DNA from: Flavobacteriales bacterium UBA7690
GTDB taxonomy: Bacteria > Bacteroidota > Bacteroidia > Flavobacteriales_F > PHOS-HE28
Assembly: GCA_002482775.1 (NCBI GenBank)
Contig: DLGQ01000015.1
Span: 27,887 to 86,547, forward strand
DNA: 58,661 bases
Direction: 5' to 3'
The position numbers and the translations under genes are program-made. Under the pieces are notes generated by a model, which was not told the origin of the DNA, searched no databases, and saw nothing but the letters and a program-made list of their open reading frames with translations. How positions within the stretch are numbered: position 1 is the first letter of the stretch; each line of letters starts with the position of its first letter. This document shows, in pieces, positions 26,283 to 34,568 of the stretch.

Positions 26283-27179
26283 ATGCCCGCAGCCGCACCC
26301 CCTACACGCCAGCCTAAGGACCGGCGGCGGCGATGGCTGCGTAAGCTGCGCGACCGTTACCGGCTCCTACTGATCAACGACAGCACCTTCGAGGAGCGCT
26401 TCAGCATCCGGCTCAACCGGCTCAACGTGCTTTTGCTGGGCATCGGGGCGTTCCTGCTCTACGGCGCGTTCGTTACGGCGGTCATCGTCTTCACGCCGCT
26501 CAAGCGCTACATCCCCGGCTACGCGGACCAGGAGACCAAACGCAACGCCTACCGCAGCTTGGTGATGGCCGATTCCTTGGAGCAGAAGCTGCGCGACCGC
26601 GACCTCTACATCGCGAATTTGCGGGCCGTCCTTAGCGGCGAGGTGAAGGCCGACAGTGCGACACTTTTCGCCCCGCTTGCGGAAAAACCCACGCTGGACG
26701 ATCTGCGGCCGGGCATGGCCGACAGTTTGCTGCGCGAGCGTGTGGCGCGTGAGGAGGCGTATAGCTTGAAGGAAGGCCGCGTGAGCACCGACCGCAAGGA
26801 ATTGGCCGGCATCTTCTTCTTTCCGCCGTTGCGCGGGATCGTCACCAGTAAGTTCGAGCGCAAGAGCGACCATTTCGGTATCGACATCGTTTCAAAAGCG
26901 GACGCTGCCGTGAAAGCTTGCTTGGCCGGGACCGTCACCATCGCCAGTTGGACCACCGACGCCGGGCACGTGTTGCAGATCCAGCACGCCAACGACCTGG
27001 TGAGCATCTACAAACACAACAGCGTACTGCTCAAGAAGGTCGGCGACAAGGTGAAGGCGGGAGAAGCCATCGCCATCGTGGGCAACAGCGGCGAACTCAC
27101 CACCGGTCCGCACCTGCACTTCGAATTGTGGCTGAACGGCGAGCCCGTGGATCCGCAGGCGTACATGGTTCTGGAATGA
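26283..27179 (+). CDS. M23 family metallopeptidase (LytM-like)
   Basis: 298 residues from the ATG at 26283. A Pro/Arg-rich cytoplasmic N-terminus is followed by one membrane helix (LLLGIGAFLLYGAFVTAVIVF) and a periplasmic coiled-coil-like linker. The C-terminal LytM domain carries the zinc ligands in HFGIDIV (H and D) and GPHLHFELW (HxH). It is expected to cleave peptide cross-links in peptidoglycan or to regulate such enzymes. All metal ligands are present, so catalysis is likely. Divergent from porW; the bactofilin gene lies just beyond porW, a grouping that fits a cell-envelope morphogenesis role. Confidence 0.93.
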   Translation: MPAAAPPTRQPKDRRRRWLRKLRDRYRLLLINDSTFEERFSIRLNRLNVLLLGIGAFLLYGAFVTAVIVFTPLKRYIPGYADQETKRNAYRSLVMADSLEQKLRDRDLYIANLRAVLSGEVKADSATLFAPLAEKPTLDDLRPGMADSLLRERVAREEAYSLKEGRVSTDRKELAGIFFFPPLRGIVTSKFERKSDHFGIDIVSKADAAVKACLAGTVTIASWTTDAGHVLQIQHANDLVSIYKHNSVLLKKVGDKVKAGEAIAIVGNSGELTTGPHLHFELWLNGEPVDPQAYMVLE

Positions 27180-27213
27180 TGGTGCCCCTGCGAACCGCCC
27201 CTGACCACCAAGC

Positions 27214-28713
27214 ATGAGCCTCAAGTCCGCCATCGCCAAGCCCTACGCGCAAGCCGTTACCAAAGCGGTGATGAAACGCGCTATGGACCCCGAGGCAACG
27301 CAGGCTGCGGTGCTGAAGGAGCTCGTGCGCTTCGGCGGGGATACGTCTTTCGGTAGGCAGCACAGGATCCACTCGGTACAAAGCCACGCGGACCTTGTGC
27401 AAGCCGTGCCCTTGCGCGATTACGAAGGCTTCAAGCCGTACATCGATCGGTTGAAGTTCGGCGAAGAGGATGTGCTCTGGCCCGGCAAGCCGCTGTACCT
27501 GTGCAAGACCAGTGGTACCACCAGCGGCGCCAAGTACATCCCCATCACCAAGGAGAGCCTGCCCAACCACATCGGCAGCGCGCGCCGGGCATTGCTGGCC
27601 TACATCGCGCACAGCGGCAAGGCTGATTTCTTGGATGGCAAGATGATCTTCCTCCAAGGCAGCCCGGTGTTGGACAAGAGCGTTCACATCCCCAGCGGAC
27701 GGCTGAGCGGCATCGTGGCGAACCATGTGCCGGCGTATCTGCTGAAGAACCGCATGCCCAGCTACGCCACCAATACCATCGACGACTGGGAGACCAAGGT
27801 GGAAGCCATCGTAGGCGAAACGATGAAGGCCGACATGCGCTTGATCAGTGGCATACCGGCGTGGGTGCAGATGTACTTCGAACGCTTGCTGGCGCGTACC
27901 GGCAAGGCCAACGTGAAAGAAGTGTTCCCGAATTTCTCGCTGTTCGTGTACGGCGGTGTCAACTACGCACCGTACCGCAGCCGCATGGAAAAACTCATCG
28001 GCGGAAGCGTGCCGAGCGTTGAGTTGTTCCCCGCCAGCGAAGGCTTCATCGCCTACCAGGACAAGGGCAACGAAGAGGGCTTGTTGCTGGTGCTGGACAA
28101 CGGCATCTACTATGGGTTCTTGCCTGTGGGGCCAGGGGACCCATCTCCCTCGGAGAAGGGCAGGGGTGTGGTTCCTCTATCCATCGCCGAGGTGGAACTG
28201 AACAAGCAATATGCGCTAGTACTCTACACCAACGCGGGCCTCTGGGGCTATGAGATCGGCGATACCGTGAAATTCGTGTCACTCTCGCCACCACGCATTG
28301 TAGTTACGGGACGTACCAAGCATTTCACCAGCGCGTTCGGCGAACACGTGATCGTGGAAGAAGTGGAAGGAGCACTGAAGGATGCTATGACCGCCATGCC
28401 ATGCGAGGTGGCCGAATTCACCGTAGCGCCACAACTAGCCCCGGCCAACGGGCTTCCCTATCACGAGTGGTCCATCGAATTCGCGGCACCACCTGCGGAA
28501 ATGGCCCGTTTCGCCACACTGCTCGACGAGGCGTTGCAGCGGCGGAACGTCTATTACAAGGATCTGATCACGGGGAAAGTGCTTCAGCCGTTGATCATCC
28601 GTTCACTGCCGCGCGGGGCCTTCACCACATGGATGAAAGCACGCGGCATGAACGACGCCCAGAGCAAGGTCCCACGGCTGGCCAATGACCGGCGGTACGT
28701 GGAAGGCCTGTAG
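27214..28713 (+). CDS. GH3 family adenylating enzyme
   Basis: 499 residues, full length for bacterial GH3 auxin-responsive-promoter-family proteins. The ATP/AMP-binding motif appears as LCKTSGTTSGAKYIPIT (about residue 95). Other family marks are FVYGGVNYAPY, ELFPASEGFIAYQ, the hinge region LYTNAGLWGYEIGDTVKF, and a C-terminal subdomain ending in PRGAFTTWMKARG. Plant GH3 enzymes conjugate amino acids to acyl acids; bacterial substrates are unknown, so only acyl adenylation is inferred. About 15 residues (GDPSPSEKGRG, encoded at 28137-28169) derive from a palindromic repeat element inserted in frame in a variable loop. It follows the M23 gene by 34 bases. Confidence 0.92.
   Translation: MSLKSAIAKPYAQAVTKAVMKRAMDPEATQAAVLKELVRFGGDTSFGRQHRIHSVQSHADLVQAVPLRDYEGFKPYIDRLKFGEEDVLWPGKPLYLCKTSGTTSGAKYIPITKESLPNHIGSARRALLAYIAHSGKADFLDGKMIFLQGSPVLDKSVHIPSGRLSGIVANHVPAYLLKNRMPSYATNTIDDWETKVEAIVGETMKADMRLISGIPAWVQMYFERLLARTGKANVKEVFPNFSLFVYGGVNYAPYRSRMEKLIGGSVPSVELFPASEGFIAYQDKGNEEGLLLVLDNGIYYGFLPVGPGDPSPSEKGRGVVPLSIAEVELNKQYALVLYTNAGLWGYEIGDTVKFVSLSPPRIVVTGRTKHFTSAFGEHVIVEEVEGALKDAMTAMPCEVAEFTVAPQLAPANGLPYHEWSIEFAAPPAEMARFATLLDEALQRRNVYYKDLITGKVLQPLIIRSLPRGAFTTWMKARGMNDAQSKVPRLANDRRYVEGL
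28141..28171 (+). repeat. short palindromic repeat element, copy 2 (in frame in GH3)
   Basis: It begins CCATCTCCCTCGGAGAAGGG and continues CAGGGGTGTGG. Aligned with the intergenic element at 17922-17951, it matches at 26 of 31 columns with one gap. Here it is translated as part of GDPSPSEKGRGV, without breaking the reading frame. Confidence 0.65.
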
Positions 28714-28725
28714 GGCGGGTGCGCC

Positions 28726-28887
28726 TTAGCCGATCACCACCGCTTGCGGGTAGCGCTTCTTCCAGAAATCGAGCGCCTTCAAGCTGGCCAAGGTGATCAC
28801 GGTGCGGTGGTCCAATTGCACTTTGATGGCTTTGAGACCTTCTTTGATGGGCTGGGTAAGTACCAGTTTACGTTTTGCGCGTGGCAT
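28726..28887 (-). CDS. small basic protein, 53 residues
   Basis: ATG at 28887, TAA at 28726-28728. The product runs MPRAKRKLVLTQPIKEGLKA ... DFWKKRYPQAVVIG. It is strongly basic, with a Lys/Arg-rich N-terminus and no membrane segment or signal peptide. Codon choice (AAA/AAG mix, CTG/TTG, GCG, GTG) resembles the neighbours. It is convergent with the GH3 gene (12-base gap) and divergent from the Sua5 gene, and it fills an otherwise empty interval. I do not recognise the family; nucleic-acid binding would fit the charge but is a guess. Confidence 0.6.
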   Translation of the reverse strand: MPRAKRKLVLTQPIKEGLKAIKVQLDHRTVITLASLKALDFWKKRYPQAVVIG

Positions 28888-29026
28888 GGTCGTTCGGAGT
28901 TGTTAGAAGCATCTACGCGGAAACCGTGCCGAACGGATGTATGTCAGGTTAAGAAGTGTGAAAACAGTGGAAATGGGTGACCCGACCCCGCCAATGGGGA
29001 GATCGCTCCACACCGCGGTGGAGTAC

Positions 29027-29034
29027 GACCTTTG
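29027..29034 (+). promoter_or_regulatory. -7-like box for sua5
   Basis: GACCTTTG, one mismatch to TAnnTTTG, ending four bases before the ATG at 29039. If it is used as a -7 box the mRNA would have almost no leader. Confidence 0.4.
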
Positions 29035-29038
29035 CGTC

Positions 29039-30004
29039 ATGCAAGCCCGCACAGGAACCGACGTGCGCGCCGCCGCTGAGCTGCTGCGTGCGGGCGATGT
29101 GGTGGCCATTCCCACCGAAACGGTGTACGGCTTGGCCGCAGATGCGTTCAACGCCGAGGCTGTACTCAAGATCTTCACCACCAAACAACGCCCCGGTTTC
29201 GACCCGCTCATCGTCCACATCGGGCGAATGGACGACGTGGCGCGCTTGGCCAAGGAACTTCCGCCGGGTGCGCAAGGGTTGATGGAGGCATTCTGGCCGG
29301 GGCCGCTCACGTTGGTGCTGCCGAAACGGCCGGAGGTGCCCGATATCGTTACCAGCGGCCTGGACACCGTGGGCGTTCGTATGCCCGCGCACCCGATGGC
29401 GTTGGCGTTGTTGAACCAGCTGGAATTCCCGCTCGCGGCACCCAGCGCCAACCCCTTCGGCTACGTGAGCCCCACCACCGCACAACACGTGGCCGATCAG
29501 CTCGGCGACCGCATCCCGTACATCCTCGATGGTGGTGCGTGCAACGTGGGTGTGGAAAGCACCATCATCGGGTGGGAAGCAGGCGAGTGGAAACTCTATC
29601 GGCCCGGCGGTGTTCCGGCCGAAGAGATCGAGCAGGTCCTCGGGTGTTCGTTGAACGTGGCCATCGAGATCTCTTCGGGCGCCGAACCTTCCGCGAAGGC
29701 GCCCGGCATGCTGGAGAGCCACTATGCCCCTCGGAAACCGGTACTCGTAGGCAGCATCGATGCCCTGATCCCAGCACACATCGGTCAACGCATCGGCGTC
29801 ATCTCGTTCACCACACCCTATCCCGTGTACCGGTGCGAAGTGCTATCTCCCGCAGGCGATCTGGACCAAGCCGCGCAGAAGCTCTTCGCAGCATTACGTG
29901 CGTTGGACGTCAGCGACTGCGACATCATCCTCGCCGAGCGCTTTCCGGATGAAGGCCTGGGCCGTGCGATCAATGATCGGTTGCGGCGGGCGGCGGCACG
30001 ATAG
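29039..30004 (+). CDS. L-threonylcarbamoyladenylate synthase, long Sua5 form
   Basis: 321 residues from the ATG at 29039; the frame is open to 28937 but that stretch spans the promoter region. The YrdC/TsaC domain carries GDVVAIPTETVYGLAADAF, the KQRPGFDPLIVHI segment (KxR), SANPFGYVSPTT and STIIGWE. The linker KAPGMLESHYAPRKP leads into the smaller C-terminal Sua5 domain that the short TsaC form lacks. It makes threonylcarbamoyl-AMP from Thr, bicarbonate and ATP for the t6A37 modification of ANN-decoding tRNAs, which include the CAU tRNA of this window. Confidence 0.95.
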   Translation: MQARTGTDVRAAAELLRAGDVVAIPTETVYGLAADAFNAEAVLKIFTTKQRPGFDPLIVHIGRMDDVARLAKELPPGAQGLMEAFWPGPLTLVLPKRPEVPDIVTSGLDTVGVRMPAHPMALALLNQLEFPLAAPSANPFGYVSPTTAQHVADQLGDRIPYILDGGACNVGVESTIIGWEAGEWKLYRPGGVPAEEIEQVLGCSLNVAIEISSGAEPSAKAPGMLESHYAPRKPVLVGSIDALIPAHIGQRIGVISFTTPYPVYRCEVLSPAGDLDQAAQKLFAALRALDVSDCDIILAERFPDEGLGRAINDRLRRAAAR

Positions 30005-30011
30005 AGGTTCT

Positions 30012-30449
30012 ATGAATCGGCATCTCATCAAACGACATGTGCGCTACCCGGTGATACATTGGGTGTTGACCCTGTTCATCGCACCCGTGATCATCGGCCT
30101 TTTCGGGTTCATTGGGGACGGTATGAGTTTGGGGAGTTCTCTGAAGGACGGTTTCGCTTTTGGGGTTTTGATCATCCTGATGGGAGCTGTCTTTTCGTTG
30201 CCAACGGTGGTTCTGTATGCCATCTATTTCACTTGGATGCGGTCATTGGCAAGGAGCAAGACACTGATCTTGTTAGTGGGTAATGCACTGGTTCTCGTGC
30301 TGATGGGGATCAGCATGTATATCCTAGGCGGATACATGATGCCGTGGTTGTTCGCCGGGTTCTCCGTGGCATTGCTCCTCGCGGGTCTCGTGCTTCGGCC
30401 CGGGGCCTTCTTGGATCGCAAGCTTGCCCTATGGAAGGACGGAGACTAG
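30012..30449 (+). CDS. hypothetical four-helix membrane protein
   Basis: 145 residues from the ATG at 30012, seven bases after the Sua5 stop, so probably co-transcribed with it. Four hydrophobic helices are visible: PVIHWVLTLFIAPVIIGLFG, AFGVLIILMGAVFSLPTVVLYAIYF, ILLVGNALVLVLMGISMYIL and PWLFAGFSVALLLAGLVL. The N-terminus is basic (MNRHLIKRHVRY), suggesting a cytoplasmic location. I recognise no family. The start is preferred over upstream in-frame codons because those lie inside the Sua5 gene. Confidence 0.75.
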   Translation: MNRHLIKRHVRYPVIHWVLTLFIAPVIIGLFGFIGDGMSLGSSLKDGFAFGVLIILMGAVFSLPTVVLYAIYFTWMRSLARSKTLILLVGNALVLVLMGISMYILGGYMMPWLFAGFSVALLLAGLVLRPGAFLDRKLALWKDGD

Positions 30450-30488
30450 TTGGATGTTGTCTTTAGCGCCGCATCGCCCACCAAACGC

Positions 30489-30496
30489 GATCTTTG
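30489..30496 (+). promoter_or_regulatory. -7-like box for dxr-rseP
   Basis: GATCTTTG, one mismatch to TAnnTTTG, followed by a 57-base leader containing TTCACATG repeats before the dxr start at 30554. Confidence 0.4.
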
Positions 30497-30520
30497 CACC
30501 TTCCATCGGTACCGTGCGTT

Positions 30521-30556
30521 CATGTTCACATGTTCACATGGTCTCATGAGCACATG
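30521..30556 (+). repeat. ATG-rich micro-repeat in the dxr leader
   Basis: Reads CATGTTCACATGTTCACATG, then GTCTCATGAGCACATG, which contains the dxr ATG. TTCACATG is tandemly duplicated, and five ATG triplets fall within 35 bases. Confidence 0.6.
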
Positions 30557-31732
30557 TCCAAACGCATCGCCATCCTCGGCTCCACCGGTTCCATCGGCAC
30601 GCAAGCGCTGGAGGTGGTGCGTGAGCAGCCGGAACGCTTCGAAGTGGAGCTGCTCAGCTGCGGCAACAACGTGGACCTGCTCATCAAGCAAGCGCTCGAG
30701 TTCAGGCCGAACGCGGTGGTGATCGGAGATGCCACGAAGCTCGACGCAACGAAGGATGTGCTCTTCCCTGCTGGCATCAAGGTCTATGCGGGGCCTGAAG
30801 CGTTGGAGCAGTGTGTGCGTATGGAAGGCATCGAGCTGGTGCTTACCGCGCTGGTGGGCTATGCCGGATTGCGCCCCACATTGGCCGCGATCGACGCTGG
30901 CAAGCACATCGCCCTGGCCAACAAGGAGACCTTGGTCGTTGCGGGAGAACTGGTGACGAAAGCGGCGCGCGAGAAAGGCGTGAACATCTATCCGGTGGAC
31001 AGCGAGCACAGCGCCATCTTCCAGTGCCTCGCCGGTGAATGGCACAACCCCATCGAGAAGATCGTGCTCACCGCGAGCGGCGGTCCGTTCCGTGGCAAGT
31101 CGCGCGAGGAGCTGGCGAAAGTCACCAAGGCCCAGGCGTTGAAACATCCCAACTGGGACATGGGCGCGAAGATCACCATCGACAGCGCGAGCCTGATGAA
31201 CAAAGGGCTGGAGGCCATCGAAGCGAAGTGGCTCTTCAACCTCAAGGCCGAGCAGATAGAGATCATCGTGCATCCGCAGAGCATCATCCACAGCATGGTG
31301 CAGTTCCGCGATGGCAGCATGAAAGCGCAGATGGGCTTGCCGGACATGAAGTTGCCGATCCAATACGCCATGGCCTACCCGGATCGGCTGCCCACCACCT
31401 GGCCGCGTTTCGATTTCACCAAGTACCCGGCCTTCACCTTCGAACAACCGGACGTGGTCACCTTCCGCAATCTGGCGCTCGCGCTGCAAGCCATGGACAA
31501 AGGCGGCAACGTACCGTGCGTGTTGAACGCCGCGAACGAAGTGGCCGTGGAACTTTTCCTCAAAGACAGCATCGGTTTCCTGGAGATGAGCGACCTGATC
31601 GCCGAGACCCTGGAAACCGTCCCGTACATCGCAAATCCGGCACTCGCCGACCTCGAAGCCAGCGACGCTGAAGCCCGTCGCTTATCCCGCACCTTTGCGG
31701 GACGCACCCGAACCCCTGCATGGAATTCCTGA
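30554..31732 (+). CDS. dxr: 1-deoxy-D-xylulose 5-phosphate reductoisomerase
   Basis: 392 residues from the ATG at 30554 (MSKRIAILGSTGSIGTQALE, the NADPH-binding start). Catalytic-domain marks are YPVDSEHSAIFQCL, LTASGGPFRG, GAKITIDSASLMNKGLE, VHPQSIIHSMVQFRDGS and LPIQYAM, with the metal ligands (D and the two E of the DSEHS/KGLE regions) present. It converts DXP to MEP in the non-mevalonate isoprenoid pathway, so this organism uses MEP. The C-terminus is slightly extended and overlaps rseP by 13 bases, so the two genes are translationally linked. Confidence 0.96.
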   Translation: MSKRIAILGSTGSIGTQALEVVREQPERFEVELLSCGNNVDLLIKQALEFRPNAVVIGDATKLDATKDVLFPAGIKVYAGPEALEQCVRMEGIELVLTALVGYAGLRPTLAAIDAGKHIALANKETLVVAGELVTKAAREKGVNIYPVDSEHSAIFQCLAGEWHNPIEKIVLTASGGPFRGKSREELAKVTKAQALKHPNWDMGAKITIDSASLMNKGLEAIEAKWLFNLKAEQIEIIVHPQSIIHSMVQFRDGSMKAQMGLPDMKLPIQYAMAYPDRLPTTWPRFDFTKYPAFTFEQPDVVTFRNLALALQAMDKGGNVPCVLNAANEVAVELFLKDSIGFLEMSDLIAETLETVPYIANPALADLEASDAEARRLSRTFAGRTRTPAWNS

Positions 31733-33063
31733 TCAAAGCCGCTCAACTTCTGCTGAGCCTCTCCATCCTCGTTGTCCTGCACGAGATGGGCCACTTCCTC
31801 CCCGCACGTTGGTTCAAGATCCGCGTGGAGAAGTTCTACCTCTTCTTCGACCCGTGGTTCTCGCTCTTCAAGAAGAAGGTGGGCGATACCGAATATGGCA
31901 TCGGCTGGCTGCCGCTCGGTGGTTACGTGAAGATCAGTGGTATGGTGGACGAGAGCATGGACAAGGAGCAGATGTCCAAGCCCGCAGAACCGTGGGAGTT
32001 CCGCAGCAAACCCGCTTGGCAACGCCTCATCGTGATGATCGGTGGGGTTACCGTGAACCTGATCCTCGGCATGCTCATCTACATCATGGTGCTCTTCGTG
32101 TGGGGCCGTGAATACTTGCCGTTGGAGAACGCCACATATGGCATCCACCCGAGCAAGACACTTGCTGCGGCAGGTGTGCAGGATGGCGATCGCATCATCA
32201 GCATCGATGGCGTGAAGCCTGAGACGACGAGTGCTGCAGGCAAGGCGATCATGATCGATGCCGCACGTACCCTCGTGGTGGAGCGCAACGGCCAGCAGCT
32301 GACGATCGAACTACCCGAGGGCTTTAATGAGCAAGCGCTGTCCAGTGGTGAGAAGGAGATCATGGCGGTGCGTTTGCCGTTCTACATCGATAGCATCATC
32401 GCGGGTGGGACCGCATCCGAGACCACCTTGAGCAAAGGTGACCGTGTGCTTGCGGTGGATGGAACACCGACCGCGTTCTTCGAAGATTTCCGCAAGACGC
32501 TGCAAACGAAGAAGGGACAGGAGGTCTCCATGACAACGATCCACAACGGCGACACCGTGCAGGTTCCGGTGAAGGTGGATGCGGAAGGCAAAGTGGGTCT
32601 TGGTCCGATGACCTACAAGAAACTCGCGGCGATGGGAGAGGGCTTCGGAACGGTGAAGGAGAGCTTCGGTTTCTTCGCTTCCATCCCGGCGGGCATCAAC
32701 TACGGCTTGGAAACGTTGAGCGGGTACGTGCGTTCCTTGAAACTGCTCTTCACCAAGAGCGGCGCGGAGCAGATCGGGGGCTTCGGTGCCATCGGCAACA
32801 TGTTCCCCGGGCAATGGGATTGGAACGCCTTCTGGAACATGACGGCCTTCCTCAGCATCATCCTCGCCTTCATGAACATCCTGCCGATACCGGCGCTGGA
32901 CGGTGGCCACGTGCTTTTCCTGATCTACGAGATGATCGCGGGTAAACCAGCGCCGCAACGGGTGATGGAAGTGGCGCAGATGGTGGGCATGGTGCTCTTG
33001 CTGGGCCTTATCCTGTTCGCCAACGGCAACGACATCTTCAAAGGGATCACGGGGAAGTTCTAG
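31720..33063 (+). CDS. rseP: RIP metalloprotease RseP (site-2 protease, M50)
   Basis: 447 residues. The zinc motif HEMGH is in the first membrane helix (H21, E22, H25), and the third ligand lies in MNILPIPALDGGH near the C-terminus. Two PDZ-like regions lie between: HPSKTLAAAGVQDGDRIISIDG and DSIIAGGTASETTLSKGDRVLAVDG. Four membrane segments fit the family topology. It performs intramembrane proteolysis, for example of anti-sigma factors, and can clear signal-peptide remnants. The dxr-rseP order is widespread in bacteria. Confidence 0.95.
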   Translation: MEFLIKAAQLLLSLSILVVLHEMGHFLPARWFKIRVEKFYLFFDPWFSLFKKKVGDTEYGIGWLPLGGYVKISGMVDESMDKEQMSKPAEPWEFRSKPAWQRLIVMIGGVTVNLILGMLIYIMVLFVWGREYLPLENATYGIHPSKTLAAAGVQDGDRIISIDGVKPETTSAAGKAIMIDAARTLVVERNGQQLTIELPEGFNEQALSSGEKEIMAVRLPFYIDSIIAGGTASETTLSKGDRVLAVDGTPTAFFEDFRKTLQTKKGQEVSMTTIHNGDTVQVPVKVDAEGKVGLGPMTYKKLAAMGEGFGTVKESFGFFASIPAGINYGLETLSGYVRSLKLLFTKSGAEQIGGFGAIGNMFPGQWDWNAFWNMTAFLSIILAFMNILPIPALDGGHVLFLIYEMIAGKPAPQRVMEVAQMVGMVLLLGLILFANGNDIFKGITGKF

Positions 33064-33154
33064 GCGAGAGTCAAGGTTGCGAGGGCGCTGGAGCCGCCAC
33101 TGTCACACCCCTGCACCCTTGAACCCTGCAACGCATTCCTGCGTACAAGCCCGC

Positions 33155-33514
33155 ATGGCGTACGTGGTGCTGGTCGAGGATGATGCCCTCGTCCGCAAGC
33201 TTCTGGAGAAACGATTGATCGCGGCTGGCTGGCACGTAAGCGGCCTGCGCGATGGCCGTGGGCTCTTGGCTCAACTGGAAGCGCATCCCGCCGACCTGAT
33301 CCTCATCGATCTCGGCCTGCCGCACATCGATGGGCTTGCGTTGGTCGAGCAGCTACGCGCGGCGGGCATCGACACGCCGGTGATGATCCTCACCGCATAC
33401 GACCTGCCTCACTTGCAAGCGACGGTCCACAGCACGGGCGCCAACGAACTGGTGCGCAAACCGTACGACCCCGACGAGTTGTTGCGCCGCATGCAGCGGT
33501 TGCTGGCCGCGTAG
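33155..33514 (+). CDS. single-domain response regulator
   Basis: 119 residues from the ATG at 33155, all of it a receiver (CheY-like) domain. VLVEDDALVRK carries the acidic pair, LILIDLGLPHIDG the phospho-acceptor D52, MILTAYD the switch Thr, and LVRKPYDPDEL the conserved Lys. There is no output domain and no adjacent kinase, so it is either an orphan phospho-relay or a protein-interaction switch. The next gene is 16 bases downstream. Confidence 0.88.
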   Translation: MAYVVLVEDDALVRKLLEKRLIAAGWHVSGLRDGRGLLAQLEAHPADLILIDLGLPHIDGLALVEQLRAAGIDTPVMILTAYDLPHLQATVHSTGANELVRKPYDPDELLRRMQRLLAA

Positions 33515-33516
33515 CC

Positions 33517-33524
33517 GACCTTTG
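33517..33524 (+). promoter_or_regulatory. -7-like box for the FAD oxidoreductase
   Basis: GACCTTTG, one mismatch to TAnnTTTG, overlapping the end of the response-regulator gene region and ending six bases before the GTG start at 33531. The same octamer occurs before 29039 and 35133. Confidence 0.4.
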
Positions 33525-33530
33525 GGCCAC

Positions 33531-34568
33531 GTGCCCACACCGTTCACACACGACGTCATCATCATCGGTCAGGGCTTGGCCGGTACGGTACTTTCCGAAA
33601 CGCTGGTCCAGCGCGGCAAGCGTGTGGTGGTGTTCGACACGCCGCTTCCCGGTCGTGCCTCGCAGGTGGCAGCCGGACTGGTGAACCCGATCTCGTTGCG
33701 CCGCACGGTGCTCACTTGGCGAGCTTCGGAGATGCTGGCGATCGCGGGGGCTTTCTACCGGGATCTCGGCTTGCAGTACGACACGGTCTTCTGGCATCCC
33801 ACACCGTTGGCCGTGTTGTTCCCCACGGCACAAGAAGCCGGCATCTGGCAGTTGCGCATGAAGGATCCGGAGATGATGCGCCTCCTCCGCCTGGACACCT
33901 CCGCCGATCCAGCGTTGGATCAATTGCCGCAACCGTATGGCCGAGGTATCATCGATCGGTGTGCCTGGGTGGATGTGTCGGCGTTGCTTGCGAGGCATCG
34001 CGCACAGGCCATCGCAGCGGGTGAGTTGGAAGAACGGCGTATCGAAGCATCGGACATCCACCAATTACCGGACGGCATACAGATACATGGTCGCACAGCA
34101 CCGTTGTTGGTGCATTGCGGTGGACCCTTCGCAACGGCGGATGGCCTTGTGCAAGTGAAGGGCGAAGGCCTCACCGTGCGTATCCCTGATCTACATCTTT
34201 CAAAAGCCGTTCACCGCGGCGTGTTCATGTTGCCCATCGGCAACGATGTCTACCGCGTAGGCTCCACCTTCGCGTGGAACGATGTGTGGAGCGGCCCCAC
34301 GGAAGAAGCACGCCGCTACCTCCTGGACCGACTGGAGCGCTTGGTGGAACGCGAGGTGGAGGTGCTGGATCACTGGTGCGGTGTGCGTCCGGCCTCGAAG
34401 GATCGCAGGCCCATCCTCGGCCGTATCGGCAAGCACGAAGTGATCTTCAACGGCCTGGGCTCTCGCGGTGTGGTACTCGCCCCCTGGTGCGCGCAGCACC
34501 TGTGCGATCACTTGTTCGATGGGGTGCAGTTGGATGAAGCGGTGAAGCCGGATCGGTTCACTTCGTAG
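33531..34568 (+). CDS. FAD-dependent oxidoreductase (DAO family)
   Basis: 345 residues from the GTG at 33531; a TTG at 33522 is in frame but falls within the -7-like box. The N-terminal FAD-binding Rossmann motif is DVIIIGQGLAGTVLSETL, followed by a beta strand ending in VVVFD and by RASQVAAGLVNPI. The C-terminal part has RVGSTFAWND, WCGVRPASKDRRPILGRI and the GLGSRGVVLAPWCA segment typical of glycine-oxidase/D-amino-acid-oxidase-like proteins. The substrate is not deducible. It converges with and overlaps the YecM-like gene by 11 bases. Confidence 0.86.
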   Translation: MPTPFTHDVIIIGQGLAGTVLSETLVQRGKRVVVFDTPLPGRASQVAAGLVNPISLRRTVLTWRASEMLAIAGAFYRDLGLQYDTVFWHPTPLAVLFPTAQEAGIWQLRMKDPEMMRLLRLDTSADPALDQLPQPYGRGIIDRCAWVDVSALLARHRAQAIAAGELEERRIEASDIHQLPDGIQIHGRTAPLLVHCGGPFATADGLVQVKGEGLTVRIPDLHLSKAVHRGVFMLPIGNDVYRVGSTFAWNDVWSGPTEEARRYLLDRLERLVEREVEVLDHWCGVRPASKDRRPILGRIGKHEVIFNGLGSRGVVLAPWCAQHLCDHLFDGVQLDEAVKPDRFTS

